Origin: Novosphingobium arvoryzae
GTDB lineage: Bacteria; Pseudomonadota; Alphaproteobacteria; Sphingomonadales; Sphingomonadaceae
Assembly: GCF_014652615.1 (NCBI RefSeq)
Contig: NZ_BMZD01000011.1
Coordinates: 1-51,842 of the forward strand
Length of the DNA: 51,842 nucleotides
Reading direction: 5' to 3'
Part shown: positions 8,033 to 16,133 of the stretch, piece by piece
How the letters are laid out: each line of letters opens with the position of its first letter
Position numbering within the stretch: position 1 is the stretch's first letter
Made by a program: the position numbers and the translations under genes
Notes under the pieces: generated by a model
Databases searched by the model: none
Told to the model about the DNA's origin: nothing
The model's input: the letters and a program-made list of their open reading frames with translations, nothing else

Positions 8033-8949
8033 GCAGCGCGGCCTCCCTCAATCGCAGCGCGGCGCTGGCCAGCACGGCGGTTGCGCTGCTGCTGGTTGGC
8101 CTGAAGGTCTGGGCGGCGTGGACCACCGGGTCCACCGCGATGCTGGGCAGTCTGGCCGATACCGCGCTGGACCTCGTTGCCAGTCTGGCGACGCTGGCCG
8201 GGGTGTGGGTGGCCGCCCAGCCGGACGATCACAACCATCGCTTCGGCCACGGCAAGGCCGAAGCGCTGGCGGCGATGTTCCAGGTCGTGCTGATCTCGAT
8301 CTCCGCGCTCAGCCTCGCGGCACGGGCGATTGGCCAGTGGGCGGCGGGCGCGCGTCCCGAAGCCGCCGAAGGCGGGATTGCCGTGTCGGTCATCGCCATG
8401 CTGGCTACCGTCGCGCTGCTGGCATGGCAGCAGCGCGTGATCCGCCAGACCGGCAGTCTGGCGATTGCGACCGACCACATGCATTACCAGTCGGACCTGT
8501 TCCTGAACCTGGCGGTGATCGCCGCGCTGGCGCTGGATCAGTATGCCGGCATGGCCGGGGCCGACCCGTTCTTTGGCCTGGCCATCGCGCTGTGGCTGGG
8601 CTGGGGCGCATGGGGCGCATCGCAGGAAGCGGTCGACCAGTTGATGGACAAGGAATGGCCGCCGGAAAAGAAGGAGCGTTTTCTGGCCGTGGTCGCGCGC
8701 CATCCGGAGCTGCGCGGCCTGCATGACTTGCGGACCCGCACTTCGGGCAACCGCGATTTCGTGCAGTTCCATGTCGCGGTCGATCCGGGCATGACGATCC
8801 GCGCCGCGCATGATGTGATGGACGAGATCGAGGCCAAGCTGCTGGCCGAGTTTCCCGGCGTCGAAATCCTGATCCACCCCGATCCGGAAGGCCACGTGGA
8901 CCCGACCGACCTGTCCTCCGAGGACTTGCTGGCGAACCGGGCTTCCTAA
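8029..8949 (+). CDS. Cation diffusion facilitator (FieF/CzcD type)
   Basis: A 306-residue CDF transporter that exports divalent metal (Zn2+/Fe2+-type) in exchange for protons at the inner membrane. Transmembrane site A is visible: D44xxxD48 in SLADTALDLVAS and H152xxxD156 in HMHYQSDLF, equivalent to the FieF metal site. The inter-membrane motif DDHNHRFGHGKAEALAA (66-82) and a cytoplasmic C-terminal domain (about 205-290) follow. ATG 8029 overlaps the pdxH stop. It converges with the serine hydrolase, overlapping it by 4 bp. Exact metal not deducible. Confidence 0.9.
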   Translation: MSSAASLNRSAALASTAVALLLVGLKVWAAWTTGSTAMLGSLADTALDLVASLATLAGVWVAAQPDDHNHRFGHGKAEALAAMFQVVLISISALSLAARAIGQWAAGARPEAAEGGIAVSVIAMLATVALLAWQQRVIRQTGSLAIATDHMHYQSDLFLNLAVIAALALDQYAGMAGADPFFGLAIALWLGWGAWGASQEAVDQLMDKEWPPEKKERFLAVVARHPELRGLHDLRTRTSGNRDFVQFHVAVDPGMTIRAAHDVMDEIEAKLLAEFPGVEILIHPDPEGHVDPTDLSSEDLLANRAS

Positions 8950-10082
8950 TCGAACAGCTGGATGATCCGCGCAATTCCCGCGCGGACCGGTTCGTGTTCG
9001 CCATCCTGGGTTTTGCCCAGCCGCACCACTGTGACTCCCAGCGTGGGGGCAACGACCACATACTGCCCCAGATGTCCGTTCATGGAGAACGTGCTGGTCG
9101 GCACGCCGGGCCATTGCACGGTTCCGTCATCCACCTGCGGACGATTCAGCCAGGTTTGCGCCCCATAGCCGGGATTGCGCGGGCTGGGCTTCAGCATGAA
9201 CTCGATCCACCCTGACGGGACCAGTTGCGCGCCTTTGACCGCGCCCTTGTTGCGCAGGAACTCGCCGAACTTTGCCCAGTCGCTGGCGGTGCCGTGGATC
9301 AGGCTGCCGCCGATCAGCGTGCCGGACGCATCGTATTCCGGGATCATGCTGCGCATTCCGATCGGATCGAACAGCCGGGTATGCAGGTAATCGCTGACGA
9401 TCCGGCGGCGTTCTTCGGGCGTGTTGGCGGCCGGATCAGGGTTGGTGATCAGCGCGCGGGCCGCCAGATCGGCCAGAATCACCGTGGTCGCGCTGGAATA
9501 TTCCCACTTGCGGCCCGGTTCCGCTTCCAGCGGCTGGGCCTCGGCATAGGCGGCCATGTTGTCGCGCCCGTCGAGGAACAGCATTCGCACTTCATCGGAT
9601 TCATAGACCGGCTGCCCGGCCTCGGTATGCTTCAGGCCCGACCGCATCTGCAGCAGCTGGCGCAGGGTGATTTCCCCGCGCGGATCGCCCGCGCGCTGCC
9701 ATGCGGGAATTGGAACGCTTTCATCCAGCCGCAGCCGCCCATCGGCCACCAGTTGCCCGATCATCACGGCCGTGATCGTCTTGGCCATCGACCAGCTGAT
9801 GAAGCGCGTGTTCTCGTGATAGCCGGGGGCATAGCGTTCGGCCACGACCCGCCCGTCCTTCAGCACTAGCACGGCGCGGGTTTCGGCCATCTCCTCGGCG
9901 GTGAACAGCCGGTCCACCGCGCGTGCCAGCGCTTCGCGCGGGGTGCCGGGTTGCTTGACGACGGCGGCCAGCGCCTGCTGATCCAGCGGCGGAGGGGCGG
10001 AATCACCGCTTGCCGCACTGCATCCGATCAGGACTGGCAGGGCAAGCCATGGCAGGATAAGGGAAAGACGGTGCGGCAACAT
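8946..10082 (-). CDS. Serine hydrolase, beta-lactamase/PBP-like lipoprotein
   Basis: 378 residues of the beta-lactamase superfamily (class C/esterase type). A lipoprotein signal ends at LPVLIGC, with the lipid-attached Cys at residue 21. Catalytic SMAK (S98, K101) follows FISW, the YSS motif is near 195, and a C-terminal HLGQ replaces the KTG triad. Probably a membrane-anchored periplasmic esterase or peptidase; a resistance role is not implied. Two ATGs (10091 and 10082) are possible. The second has a purine-rich GAGGG about 10 nt upstream. The next gene starts divergently only about 30 bp away. Confidence 0.85.
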   Translation of the reverse strand: MLPHRLSLILPWLALPVLIGCSAASGDSAPPPLDQQALAAVVKQPGTPREALARAVDRLFTAEEMAETRAVLVLKDGRVVAERYAPGYHENTRFISWSMAKTITAVMIGQLVADGRLRLDESVPIPAWQRAGDPRGEITLRQLLQMRSGLKHTEAGQPVYESDEVRMLFLDGRDNMAAYAEAQPLEAEPGRKWEYSSATTVILADLAARALITNPDPAANTPEERRRIVSDYLHTRLFDPIGMRSMIPEYDASGTLIGGSLIHGTASDWAKFGEFLRNKGAVKGAQLVPSGWIEFMLKPSPRNPGYGAQTWLNRPQVDDGTVQWPGVPTSTFSMNGHLGQYVVVAPTLGVTVVRLGKTQDGEHEPVRAGIARIIQLFD

Positions 10083-10112
10083 GCCGCGCATCCCTCGCCC
10101 AAAGGCTCCGTA

Positions 10113-10487
10113 ATGGCAACCACTAACCCCGTTCCGGGTAATCTCTCCGATGCGACGCCGCCTGGCCGGAAAACGCGGCTGCCGCTGCGCCTGTTCCTGC
10201 TGGCCGCCGCGCTGGCGGGAATCGGGCTGGGGTGGTTCTGGCAACCGCTGAACAGTTTCGCGGTGACCGGTGCGTCCTATGCCGCGCGGGTTGGCTGTTC
10301 CTGCCGGTTCGTCGGGGGGCGCGACCTGTCCGACTGCCGGAAGGATTTTGAACCCGGAATGGAACTAATTTCCCTTAGCCAGGATGTTGAAGCCAGAAGC
10401 GTTACGGCACGCTTCCCGCTACTGGCTACCCAGACGGCCACTTATCGGGAAGGTGCGGGGTGCGTGTTGCAGCCATGGACGGAATGA
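10113..10487 (+). CDS. Hypothetical Cys-rich membrane-anchored protein
   Basis: A 124-residue protein I do not recognise. One transmembrane helix (about 24-43) is followed by a short, probably periplasmic domain with four cysteines in GCSCR (62, 64), C75 and C117, suggesting two disulfides or a metal site. ATG 10113 gives a plausible N-terminus (MATTNPVPGN). It is divergent from the serine hydrolase with a 30-bp spacer, so either its promoter overlaps that gene or the true starts differ slightly. The pairing hints at a functional link. Confidence 0.65.
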   Translation: MATTNPVPGNLSDATPPGRKTRLPLRLFLLAAALAGIGLGWFWQPLNSFAVTGASYAARVGCSCRFVGGRDLSDCRKDFEPGMELISLSQDVEARSVTARFPLLATQTATYREGAGCVLQPWTE

Positions 10488-10575
10488 GCAGGGGCGGAAT
10501 CCAGTTCATTGAAACGAAAGCCGAAATCGCTATGGGCCAGCAATCGCTGCTCGACGATCGGGGGGATATGAAGGC

Positions 10576-11622
10576 GTGACGGAAAATCTGGCAATTCACC
10601 CGGTGGTTCTGTGCGGTGGCAGCGGGACGCGGCTCTGGCCCCGCAGCCGGGCGGTAAAGCCCAAGCCGTTCCTGCCGCTGGTCGGGGATTCGACCCTGTT
10701 CGAGGCGACCTTGCGCCGCAGCGGCCACGAAGGCGGGTTTGCCGCGCCGGTGGTGGTGACCGGCACTGCCCACCTCGATCATGTCGAGGCGCAACTGGGT
10801 GACGCGCCCGGCGCGCAGATCATCGTCGAACCCTGCGCCCGCAATACGGCGGCGGCCATTGCGCTGGCGGCGCTGCGGCTGCCGGACGATGCGATCATGC
10901 TGGTTTGCCCCAGCGATCACCACATCGCCGACACCGACGCCTATCGCGCGGCGGCGGCCAAGGCCTCGGCGCTGGCTGCCGAGGGCTGGCTGGTCTCGTT
11001 CGGGATCGAGGCGAAAACCCCGGAAACCGGATTCGGCTATCTCCAGCGCGGTGAAGCGATTGGCGACCTAGGCTTTCGCACCGCGCGCTTCGTGGAAAAA
11101 CCGGAACTGGCCCGCGCGCAGGAATTCGTCGCATCGGGCGAATATGCCTGGAACGGCGGGATCTTCGCGTTCCGGGTCGGCACCTTCTTGGAAGAGCTGC
11201 GCGCCCATCGCCCGGCGATTGCCGCGGCGGCTGAAGCAGCCGTGGCGGCGGGCCGTGCCGATGGCCACTGCTTCCACCCCGGCGCGGCGGAATTTGCCGC
11301 GATCGACAGCGAGTCGGTTGACTACGCGGTAATGGAAAACACGCGCCGCGCCGCGCTGGTGCCGGCCGACATGGGCTGGTCCGACATCGGCAGCTGGGAC
11401 GCGCTCCATGCCGCCCTGCCGCAGAACGATGCCGGCAATGCGGTGCGCGGCCCCGCCGAACTGGTCGATTGCCGGGGCGTGCTGGTGGACAGCGATGGTC
11501 CGCGCGTTTCGGTGATCGGGCTGGAAGACGTGATCGTGGTGGTCGATGGCGGCGAAGTGCTGGTCACGAGCCGGGCGGGCGCGCAGAAGGTGGGCAAGCT
11601 GCACGGTGCTGCCAATCAATGA
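10576..11622 (+). CDS. manC: Mannose-1-phosphate guanylyltransferase
   Basis: A 348-residue nucleotidyltransferase making GDP-mannose from mannose-1-P and GTP. It has the pyrophosphorylase motif CGGSGTRLWPRSR followed by KPKPFLPL (about 13-35), EPCARNTAAAI, CPSDHHI and FVEKPE, with a C-terminal MGWSDIGSWDAL. It lacks the fused phosphomannose-isomerase cupin of longer ManC proteins. That activity is encoded by the next gene, whose ATG overlaps this stop. The start is GTG 10576, overlapping the stop of a 34-codon upstream ORF. Confidence 0.92.
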   Translation: MTENLAIHPVVLCGGSGTRLWPRSRAVKPKPFLPLVGDSTLFEATLRRSGHEGGFAAPVVVTGTAHLDHVEAQLGDAPGAQIIVEPCARNTAAAIALAALRLPDDAIMLVCPSDHHIADTDAYRAAAAKASALAAEGWLVSFGIEAKTPETGFGYLQRGEAIGDLGFRTARFVEKPELARAQEFVASGEYAWNGGIFAFRVGTFLEELRAHRPAIAAAAEAAVAAGRADGHCFHPGAAEFAAIDSESVDYAVMENTRRAALVPADMGWSDIGSWDALHAALPQNDAGNAVRGPAELVDCRGVLVDSDGPRVSVIGLEDVIVVVDGGEVLVTSRAGAQKVGKLHGAANQ

Positions 11623-12425
11623 GCGCGCTATTGCCGACCCGGATGGTCCCCAAGCCGTGGGGCAAGGCTCAGCTGCCTGCACCGTTCGTCGCCCCCGCGG
11701 GCGAAGCGATCGGCGAGGTCTGGTTCGAGCCACCGGCTGAATTGTCCGCACTGCTGGTCAAGTACATCTTCACCAGCGAGGCGCTGTCCGTGCAGGTCCA
11801 CCCGTCTGATGCGCAGACCCTGGCCGCCGGGCAGGGGCGGCAGGGCAAGGAGGAATGCTGGCTGGTGATCGCCGCCGAACCGGGCGCGCGCCTGGCCATC
11901 GGTTTCCGCGAGCCTGTCGATGCCGCCACGATGCGCGCCGCCGCGCTGGACGGCAGCATCGAGGAACTGCTGGAATGGCATGATGTCGGCCCGGGGGACT
12001 TCTTCTACATCCCCGCGAACACGGTCCACGCGATCGGCGCCGGGATCAGCCTGGTCGAGGTGCAGCAGAACAGCGACATCACCTACCGGCTCTATGACTA
12101 CGGCCGTCCTCGCGAATTGCATCTGGATGAGGGCATGGCTGTTGCCCTTGGAGAGCCTTATGCCCCCCGGTGGCGCCGCAAGGTGCCGGCCGGCGGCGCC
12201 GAGACGCTGGTCGAAGGGCCGCTGTTCCGGCTTGACCGGCTGGATGGTCCGCCCGATGCGGCCACTGCCAAGCGCTATGTCGGCCCGGTGCTGGTGATCC
12301 CACTGGACTGCATGCCGACCATCGCCGGTGAACCCGTGGCGGCCGGTTCGTGCGGCCTGGCGCCCGCTCTGGCCGACGTTGCCTTCCCGTCGTCCGGTCT
12401 CTGCCTGATCGCCCAGCCGGTTTAG
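11619..12425 (+). CDS. manA: Mannose-6-phosphate isomerase, class I
   Basis: A 268-residue cupin-type phosphomannose isomerase, fructose-6-P to mannose-6-P. Zinc-ligand signatures are visible: [18 protein letters not shown] and the PANTVHAIG loop, plus [12 protein letters not shown], a PMI hallmark. It is short compared with E. coli ManA (about 390) and closer to compact bacterial forms. ATG 11619 overlaps the manC stop (ATGA), so the two are almost certainly co-translated. With the phosphohexomutase at 3.0 kb they form a full route to GDP-mannose. It converges with mnmA, overlapping by 4 bp. Confidence 0.92.
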   Translation: MSALLPTRMVPKPWGKAQLPAPFVAPAGEAIGEVWFEPPAELSALLVKYIFTSEALSVQVHPSDAQTLAAGQGRQGKEECWLVIAAEPGARLAIGFREPVDAATMRAAALDGSIEELLEWHDVGPGDFFYIPANTVHAIGAGISLVEVQQNSDITYRLYDYGRPRELHLDEGMAVALGEPYAPRWRRKVPAGGAETLVEGPLFRLDRLDGPPDAATAKRYVGPVLVIPLDCMPTIAGEPVAAGSCGLAPALADVAFPSSGLCLIAQPV

Positions 12426-13567
12426 GCGGGTTCGGTTGCTTCGATCCAGCCGCCGCCAACCACGCGGTCCCCGGCATAGATTACCGCTGCCTGTCCCGGC
12501 GCAACGCCGTATTCCGGTGCCAGGAAGCGGATGGTCGCTGCCGCTCCGTTGCCCAGCGGGCCGTCCAGCGTGACCGGCACGGGCTTTGCCAGCGAACGGA
12601 CCTTGGCCAGCAAGGGCGCGTCGGGCAGCGGCCCGATCCGGTTGGTCTCCACCAGATGCGCTGCCCCCACCGCCAGCAGGCGGCGCGGGCCAACCAGCAC
12701 CCGGCGCGTCGCCGCGTCGATCCCGGTAACATAGAGCGGCTCCGGCTGCCCGCCGATTTCCAGGCCTCGCCGCTGCCCGACCGTAAAGTGGATGATGCCC
12801 TGGTGCGCCCCCAGCACCGCGCCGGTTTCGGCATGGACAATCTCTCCCGGCACGACCCCTTCGGGGCGGACCGACTTAACCACTTTCGCGTAGTCGCCAT
12901 CGGGCACGAAGCAGATGTCCTGGCTGTCCGGCTTGGCGGCCACGACCAGCCCTTCGGCTTCGGCGATCTTGCGCACGTCAGCCTTGGGCATGCCGCCCAG
13001 CGGAAAGCGCAGGTAATCCAGCTGCGCCTCGGTCGTTGCGTAAAGGAAATAGCTCTGGTCGCGGGCCGGATCGAGCGCACGGTGCAGTTCCGGCCCGGCG
13101 GGGCCGATCACGCGGCGGACGTAGTGTCCGGTGGCCAGGCAATCGGCCCCCAGTTCGCGCGCCATGCCGAACAGGTCGGTAAATTTCGGCCCCATATTGC
13201 AGCGGATGCAGGGGATCGGCGTGCGGCCCGACAGGTAATCGTCGGCAAAGCGTTCGACCACTTCCTCGCGGAAGCTGCTGGCGTGATCGAACACGTAGTG
13301 GGCGATCCCCAGCCGGTCCGCCACGGCCCGTGCATCGCGAATGTCATCGCCGGCACAGCACGCGCCCTTGCGCCCCGAAGCTGCCCCGTGATCGTACAAT
13401 TGCAGTGTAACGCCAATGACTTCCGCCCCGCTGCGTGCCGCCAGCGCGGCCACGACCGAGCTGTCGACCCCGCCCGACATCGCCACGACGATCCGCTTGC
13501 CCGCCAGCGGCTGGGGCAATTGGAACAGGCTGGTATAATCTACAGGTGGCAGCGTTTCGGCACTCAT
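12422..13567 (-). CDS. mnmA: tRNA 2-thiouridylase MnmA
   Basis: 381 residues. ATP-dependent thiolation of U34 in Lys, Glu and Gln tRNAs. It has the PP-loop SGGVDSS (31-37), a first active-site Cys in [10 protein letters not shown] (C123) and the persulfide Cys in DSQDICFV (C219). QSYFLY, GLPMP-like [13 protein letters not shown] and VGQRRGLEI are also typical. It is slightly longer than E. coli MnmA at the N-terminus (about 20 residues before the PP-loop strand). Convergent with manA; divergent from the sciP region. Confidence 0.95.
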   Translation of the reverse strand: MSAETLPPVDYTSLFQLPQPLAGKRIVVAMSGGVDSSVVAALAARSGAEVIGVTLQLYDHGAASGRKGACCAGDDIRDARAVADRLGIAHYVFDHASSFREEVVERFADDYLSGRTPIPCIRCNMGPKFTDLFGMARELGADCLATGHYVRRVIGPAGPELHRALDPARDQSYFLYATTEAQLDYLRFPLGGMPKADVRKIAEAEGLVVAAKPDSQDICFVPDGDYAKVVKSVRPEGVVPGEIVHAETGAVLGAHQGIIHFTVGQRRGLEIGGQPEPLYVTGIDAATRRVLVGPRRLLAVGAAHLVETNRIGPLPDAPLLAKVRSLAKPVPVTLDGPLGNGAAATIRFLAPEYGVAPGQAAVIYAGDRVVGGGWIEATEPA

Positions 13568-13626
13568 CGCCGCGCCTTACACCGCGGATGGGGCGTGCGG
13601 CAAATCGTTAGGCAAGCTGAACACAT

Positions 13627-13645
13627 GGTAAACGCCAACTTTACC
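13627..13645. promoter_or_regulatory. Inverted repeat GGTAAA-N7-TTTACC
   Basis: A perfect 6-bp dyad with a 7-nt spacer lies in the 111-bp divergent region between mnmA and the small gene before sciP, about 35 bp before ATG 13679. It could be an operator for either direction. No known factor is assigned. Confidence 0.35.
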
Positions 13646-13678
13646 TGATCTTGACCTTGGGGCGGTAGAGCCCTGCCC

Positions 13679-13999
13679 ATGGAGATCGGAAACGACCTAT
13701 TGGCGAGCCTGCGAAATCAGCTCGACCCGGCGCGCGGCACGGCCGACGCGGCGGCGCTCGACTGGGCAGCGCTGCGCGCCCGCTGCGTGGCAGGACATGC
13801 CGCACGGCAGGCGTTGCAGGACAGGTTTGCCGGCGGGGCGTTTCCCTCCGGTGGTTTCGGGGATTGGACGAGGGTCGCGTCCACTTCACGCAATCATGCC
13901 TCACGGGTCGTTAACCGTACCGATTTAGCTGATGGAAAATTCCCCGCGCGCAATGGTGGCGCTGTCGCCAGTGAAGCCGTTGTCGGCGGACGAGGATAA
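13679..13999 (+). CDS. Small hypothetical protein upstream of sciP
   Basis: A 106-residue hydrophilic protein with an Ala/Arg-rich N-terminal half (about 1-50, probably helical) and a low-complexity C-terminus. It starts MEIGNDLLASLRNQLDPARG. No domain recognised, but it resembles the small uncharacterised proteins common in sphingomonads. It lies 2 bp before the sciP ATG, so it may be the first gene of that transcript. The C-terminal part could be non-coding leader if the gene is not real. Confidence 0.5.
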   Translation: MEIGNDLLASLRNQLDPARGTADAAALDWAALRARCVAGHAARQALQDRFAGGAFPSGGFGDWTRVASTSRNHASRVVNRTDLADGKFPARNGGAVASEAVVGGRG

Positions 14000-14001
14000 C
14001 A

Positions 14002-14301
14002 ATGATCGAGAACCAGAAAATCCGACCCGCGATGGTTATCGGCCCCCTTGGGGAGCCCTTGACCCTGGAATCGCTGCCTGCGCCGACCACGACCCGCTGG
14101 GTGGTGCGCCGCAAGGCTGAAGTCGTGGCCGCGGTCAATGGCGGCCTGCTGACGATCGATGAAGTGTGCGAGCGCTACAACCTGACGCTGGAGGAATTCG
14201 CTTCGTGGCAGCGCGCCGTGGACCGGTCTGGCATGCAGGGCCTGCGCGTGACTCGCATCCAGCATTACCGCGATCTCTACGAGCGCCAGCTGAAGTACTG
14301 A
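14002..14301 (+). CDS. sciP: CtrA inhibitor SciP (DUF1153)
   Basis: 99 residues. In Caulobacter, SciP binds CtrA and DNA in G1 cells and stops CtrA activating its target promoters, so this is a cell-cycle regulator restricted to alphaproteobacteria. Seen: RPAMVIGPLGEPLTLESLP at the N-terminus, TTRWVVRRKAEVVAAVNGG, an HTH-like segment LTIDEVCERYNLTLEEFASW (about 50-69), and a C-terminus ending in HYRDLYERQLKY. Full length. No CtrA-type TTAA-N7-TTAA site is obvious just upstream. Confidence 0.95.
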   Translation: MIENQKIRPAMVIGPLGEPLTLESLPAPTTTRWVVRRKAEVVAAVNGGLLTIDEVCERYNLTLEEFASWQRAVDRSGMQGLRVTRIQHYRDLYERQLKY

Positions 14302-14410
14302 TCCGGCCCTGTCAGGGCACTGATTGAAAATGAAAAATTGACCTGCCCGCCGATTGCGCTAGCTTTCGGCGGGTCGACTCATGCGGTCGGCGTTTGCGAA
14401 AGGCAGGCCA

Positions 14411-14683
14411 ATGATCGGCTTCATCATTGCAATCGTCATGGGGGGCATTATCGGCTGGCTGGCCAGCAAGGTGATGAACCGGGATGCCTCGATGGGCATT
14501 CTGGCCAACGTCGTGGTCGGATGCGCTGGCTCGATCCTGAGCCGGCTCCTGCTGGGCAGCCTTATCGGCGGCGGCAATTTGCGGGGCGATGCCTTCGATC
14601 CCAGAACCTTGCTGACCGCCTTCATTGGCGCGGTGGTATTGCTGGCCGTGGTCAACTTGATCAAGCGCGGCAAGGTTCGCTGA
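14411..14683 (+). CDS. GlsB/YeaQ/YmgE-family membrane protein
   Basis: A 90-residue transglycosylase-associated (Transgly_assoc) family protein with three hydrophobic segments: FIIAIVMGGIIGWLASKV, ILANVVVGCAGSILSRLLLG and LTAFIGAVVLLAVVNLIKRG. Family members are small inner-membrane, often stress-induced proteins of unknown mechanism. The frame opens at 14381, but ATG 14411 follows a good purine-rich AAAGGCAGG and starts at the canonical MIGFI. An 8-bp hairpin (CCCGCCGA at 14346-14353 with TCGGCGGG at 14366-14373) lies between sciP and this gene. Confidence 0.88.
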   Translation: MIGFIIAIVMGGIIGWLASKVMNRDASMGILANVVVGCAGSILSRLLLGSLIGGGNLRGDAFDPRTLLTAFIGAVVLLAVVNLIKRGKVR

Positions 14684-14812
14684 ATTCACGCGGCAACGTG
14701 CCGTTTACCGACAACGATACGTCGTTCGCAGAGCCTTTGATTGCGCCAATACTCAGGCGCGCCTATGCGCTGCATGAAAGAGCGGTTACCTGCCCGCTGC
14801 CCTGACCGGGGC

Positions 14813-14841
14813 TTGTGCTGGGTGACTTATCATAGTAATAC
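14813..14841 (+). promoter_or_regulatory. Candidate promoter of the RND operon
   Basis: TTGTGC (14813-14818), a 17-bp spacer and TAATAC (14836-14841) match a sigma-70-like promoter, 75 bp before the adaptor start. It is the best such match in the 233-bp gap 14684-14916, which otherwise shows no gene. No regulator gene is adjacent. Confidence 0.5.
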
Positions 14842-14916
14842 AGTGCGCGACGGTCCCGGACTGTCTGCCGCCGTGCGCGGCAGAGGGCGGCGACAAGGAC
14901 GAAGGCGAAGCCGACA

Positions 14917-16107
14917 ATGAACTACGATTCGCGGATCGATGCCCCGATCGCTGCAGACTCCGATTCCGACGAGAACCCGCTGCTGGCGGGAGGCGATGAA
15001 GATCGCGCGTCGCGGCGGCGGCTGTGGATCATCGGTGCGGTCGTGGTGGCGCTGCTGGTCGCCGTGTGGTTCTTCACCCACCGTGGTGCGGCTGGCGATG
15101 CCGAGCAGAAGGTCGACAAGGGGCCGGTGGTCAGCGTGGTCACGCCGGGCCGGACGACCATTGCCGGAACGATCAATGCCACCGGCACGCTGTTCGCGCG
15201 GCGGGAACTGCCGGTCGGGGTGCCGGGTGAAGGTGGTCAGATCGTCTCGGTGCTGGTCGAGCCGGGCCAGTGGGTCGGTGCCGGCCAGGTGCTGGCGGTG
15301 ATCGACCGGTCGGTCCAGGTTCAGCAGCAAGCCAGCCAGTCCGCCCAGATCCAGGTCGCGCGCGCCAATGCGCAGCTGGCCCAGGCCAACCTCGATCGTG
15401 CGCTCAAGCTGGTCGAGCGCGGCTTCGTCTCGACCGCGGACATCGATCGCCTGACCGCGCAGCGCGATGCCGCCGCCGCGCAGGTGCGGGTCGCCAGCGC
15501 CACGCTGGGCGTGCTGCAGGCACAGACCCGGCGGCTCAATATCGTCGCTCCGGCAGCCGGTCTGGTGCTGGAACGGCGGGTGGAGCCCGGCCAGGTCGTC
15601 AGCGGCGGGTCGGGCGTGCTGTTCCGGCTGGCCAAGGATGGCGAGATGGAACTGCGTGCGCAGCTGGGCGAACTCGATCTGGCAGGCCTGCGGGCCGGCA
15701 TTTCGGCCGAAGTGGTGCCCGCTGGCATGGACAAGGCGTTTTCCGGCCAGATCTGGCAGCTGGCGCCGGTGATCGATCCGACCAGCCGCCAGGGCATTGC
15801 CCGGATCGCGCTGGCCTATTCGCCGGAACTGCGCCCTGGCGGCTTTGCCACCGCGACCATTACCTCCGGCACGATCGTGGCCCCGCTGCTGCCGGAATCG
15901 GCTATCCTGTCGGATGAGAAGGGCAGCTTCGTCTATATCGTCGACAAGGAAAACAAGGCGCGGCGACGTGCGGTCAAGACCGGGATAGTGACCAGCGATG
16001 GCGTTGCCGTGGTCGAGGGCCTGACCGGTAACGAGCGCGTGGTGCTGCGCGCCGGCGGCTTCCTGCAGCCGGACGAGACGGTTCAGCCGCGCTCGGCCAC
16101 CAACTAG
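14917..16107 (+). CDS. RND efflux periplasmic adaptor (membrane fusion protein)
   Basis: 396 residues. A membrane-fusion protein that couples an RND pump to an outer-membrane channel. An acidic cytoplasmic N-terminus (1-33), one membrane anchor (about 35-54, LWIIGAVVVALLVAVWFF), biotinyl-lipoyl half motifs, an alpha-hairpin coiled coil (about 135-195, rich in QAQLA/AAAQV heptads), then beta-barrel and membrane-proximal domains. It is followed after 26 bp by its RND permease. No TolC-like channel gene is present in the window, so it must use one encoded elsewhere. Confidence 0.93.
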   Translation: MNYDSRIDAPIAADSDSDENPLLAGGDEDRASRRRLWIIGAVVVALLVAVWFFTHRGAAGDAEQKVDKGPVVSVVTPGRTTIAGTINATGTLFARRELPVGVPGEGGQIVSVLVEPGQWVGAGQVLAVIDRSVQVQQQASQSAQIQVARANAQLAQANLDRALKLVERGFVSTADIDRLTAQRDAAAAQVRVASATLGVLQAQTRRLNIVAPAAGLVLERRVEPGQVVSGGSGVLFRLAKDGEMELRAQLGELDLAGLRAGISAEVVPAGMDKAFSGQIWQLAPVIDPTSRQGIARIALAYSPELRPGGFATATITSGTIVAPLLPESAILSDEKGSFVYIVDKENKARRRAVKTGIVTSDGVAVVEGLTGNERVVLRAGGFLQPDETVQPRSATN

Positions 16108-16133
16108 AGCCGGACGGGAACGGGACCACCGCC

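Noticed and set aside
8946..10082. Serine hydrolase as an antibiotic-resistance beta-lactamase
   Set aside because: The SxxK/Yxx pattern is shared by many esterases and peptidases; the KTG triad is replaced by HLG and nothing in the context suggests resistance.
12350..13648. 432-codon plus-strand frame opposite mnmA
   Set aside because: Antisense shadow; mnmA has all catalytic motifs in the other strand.
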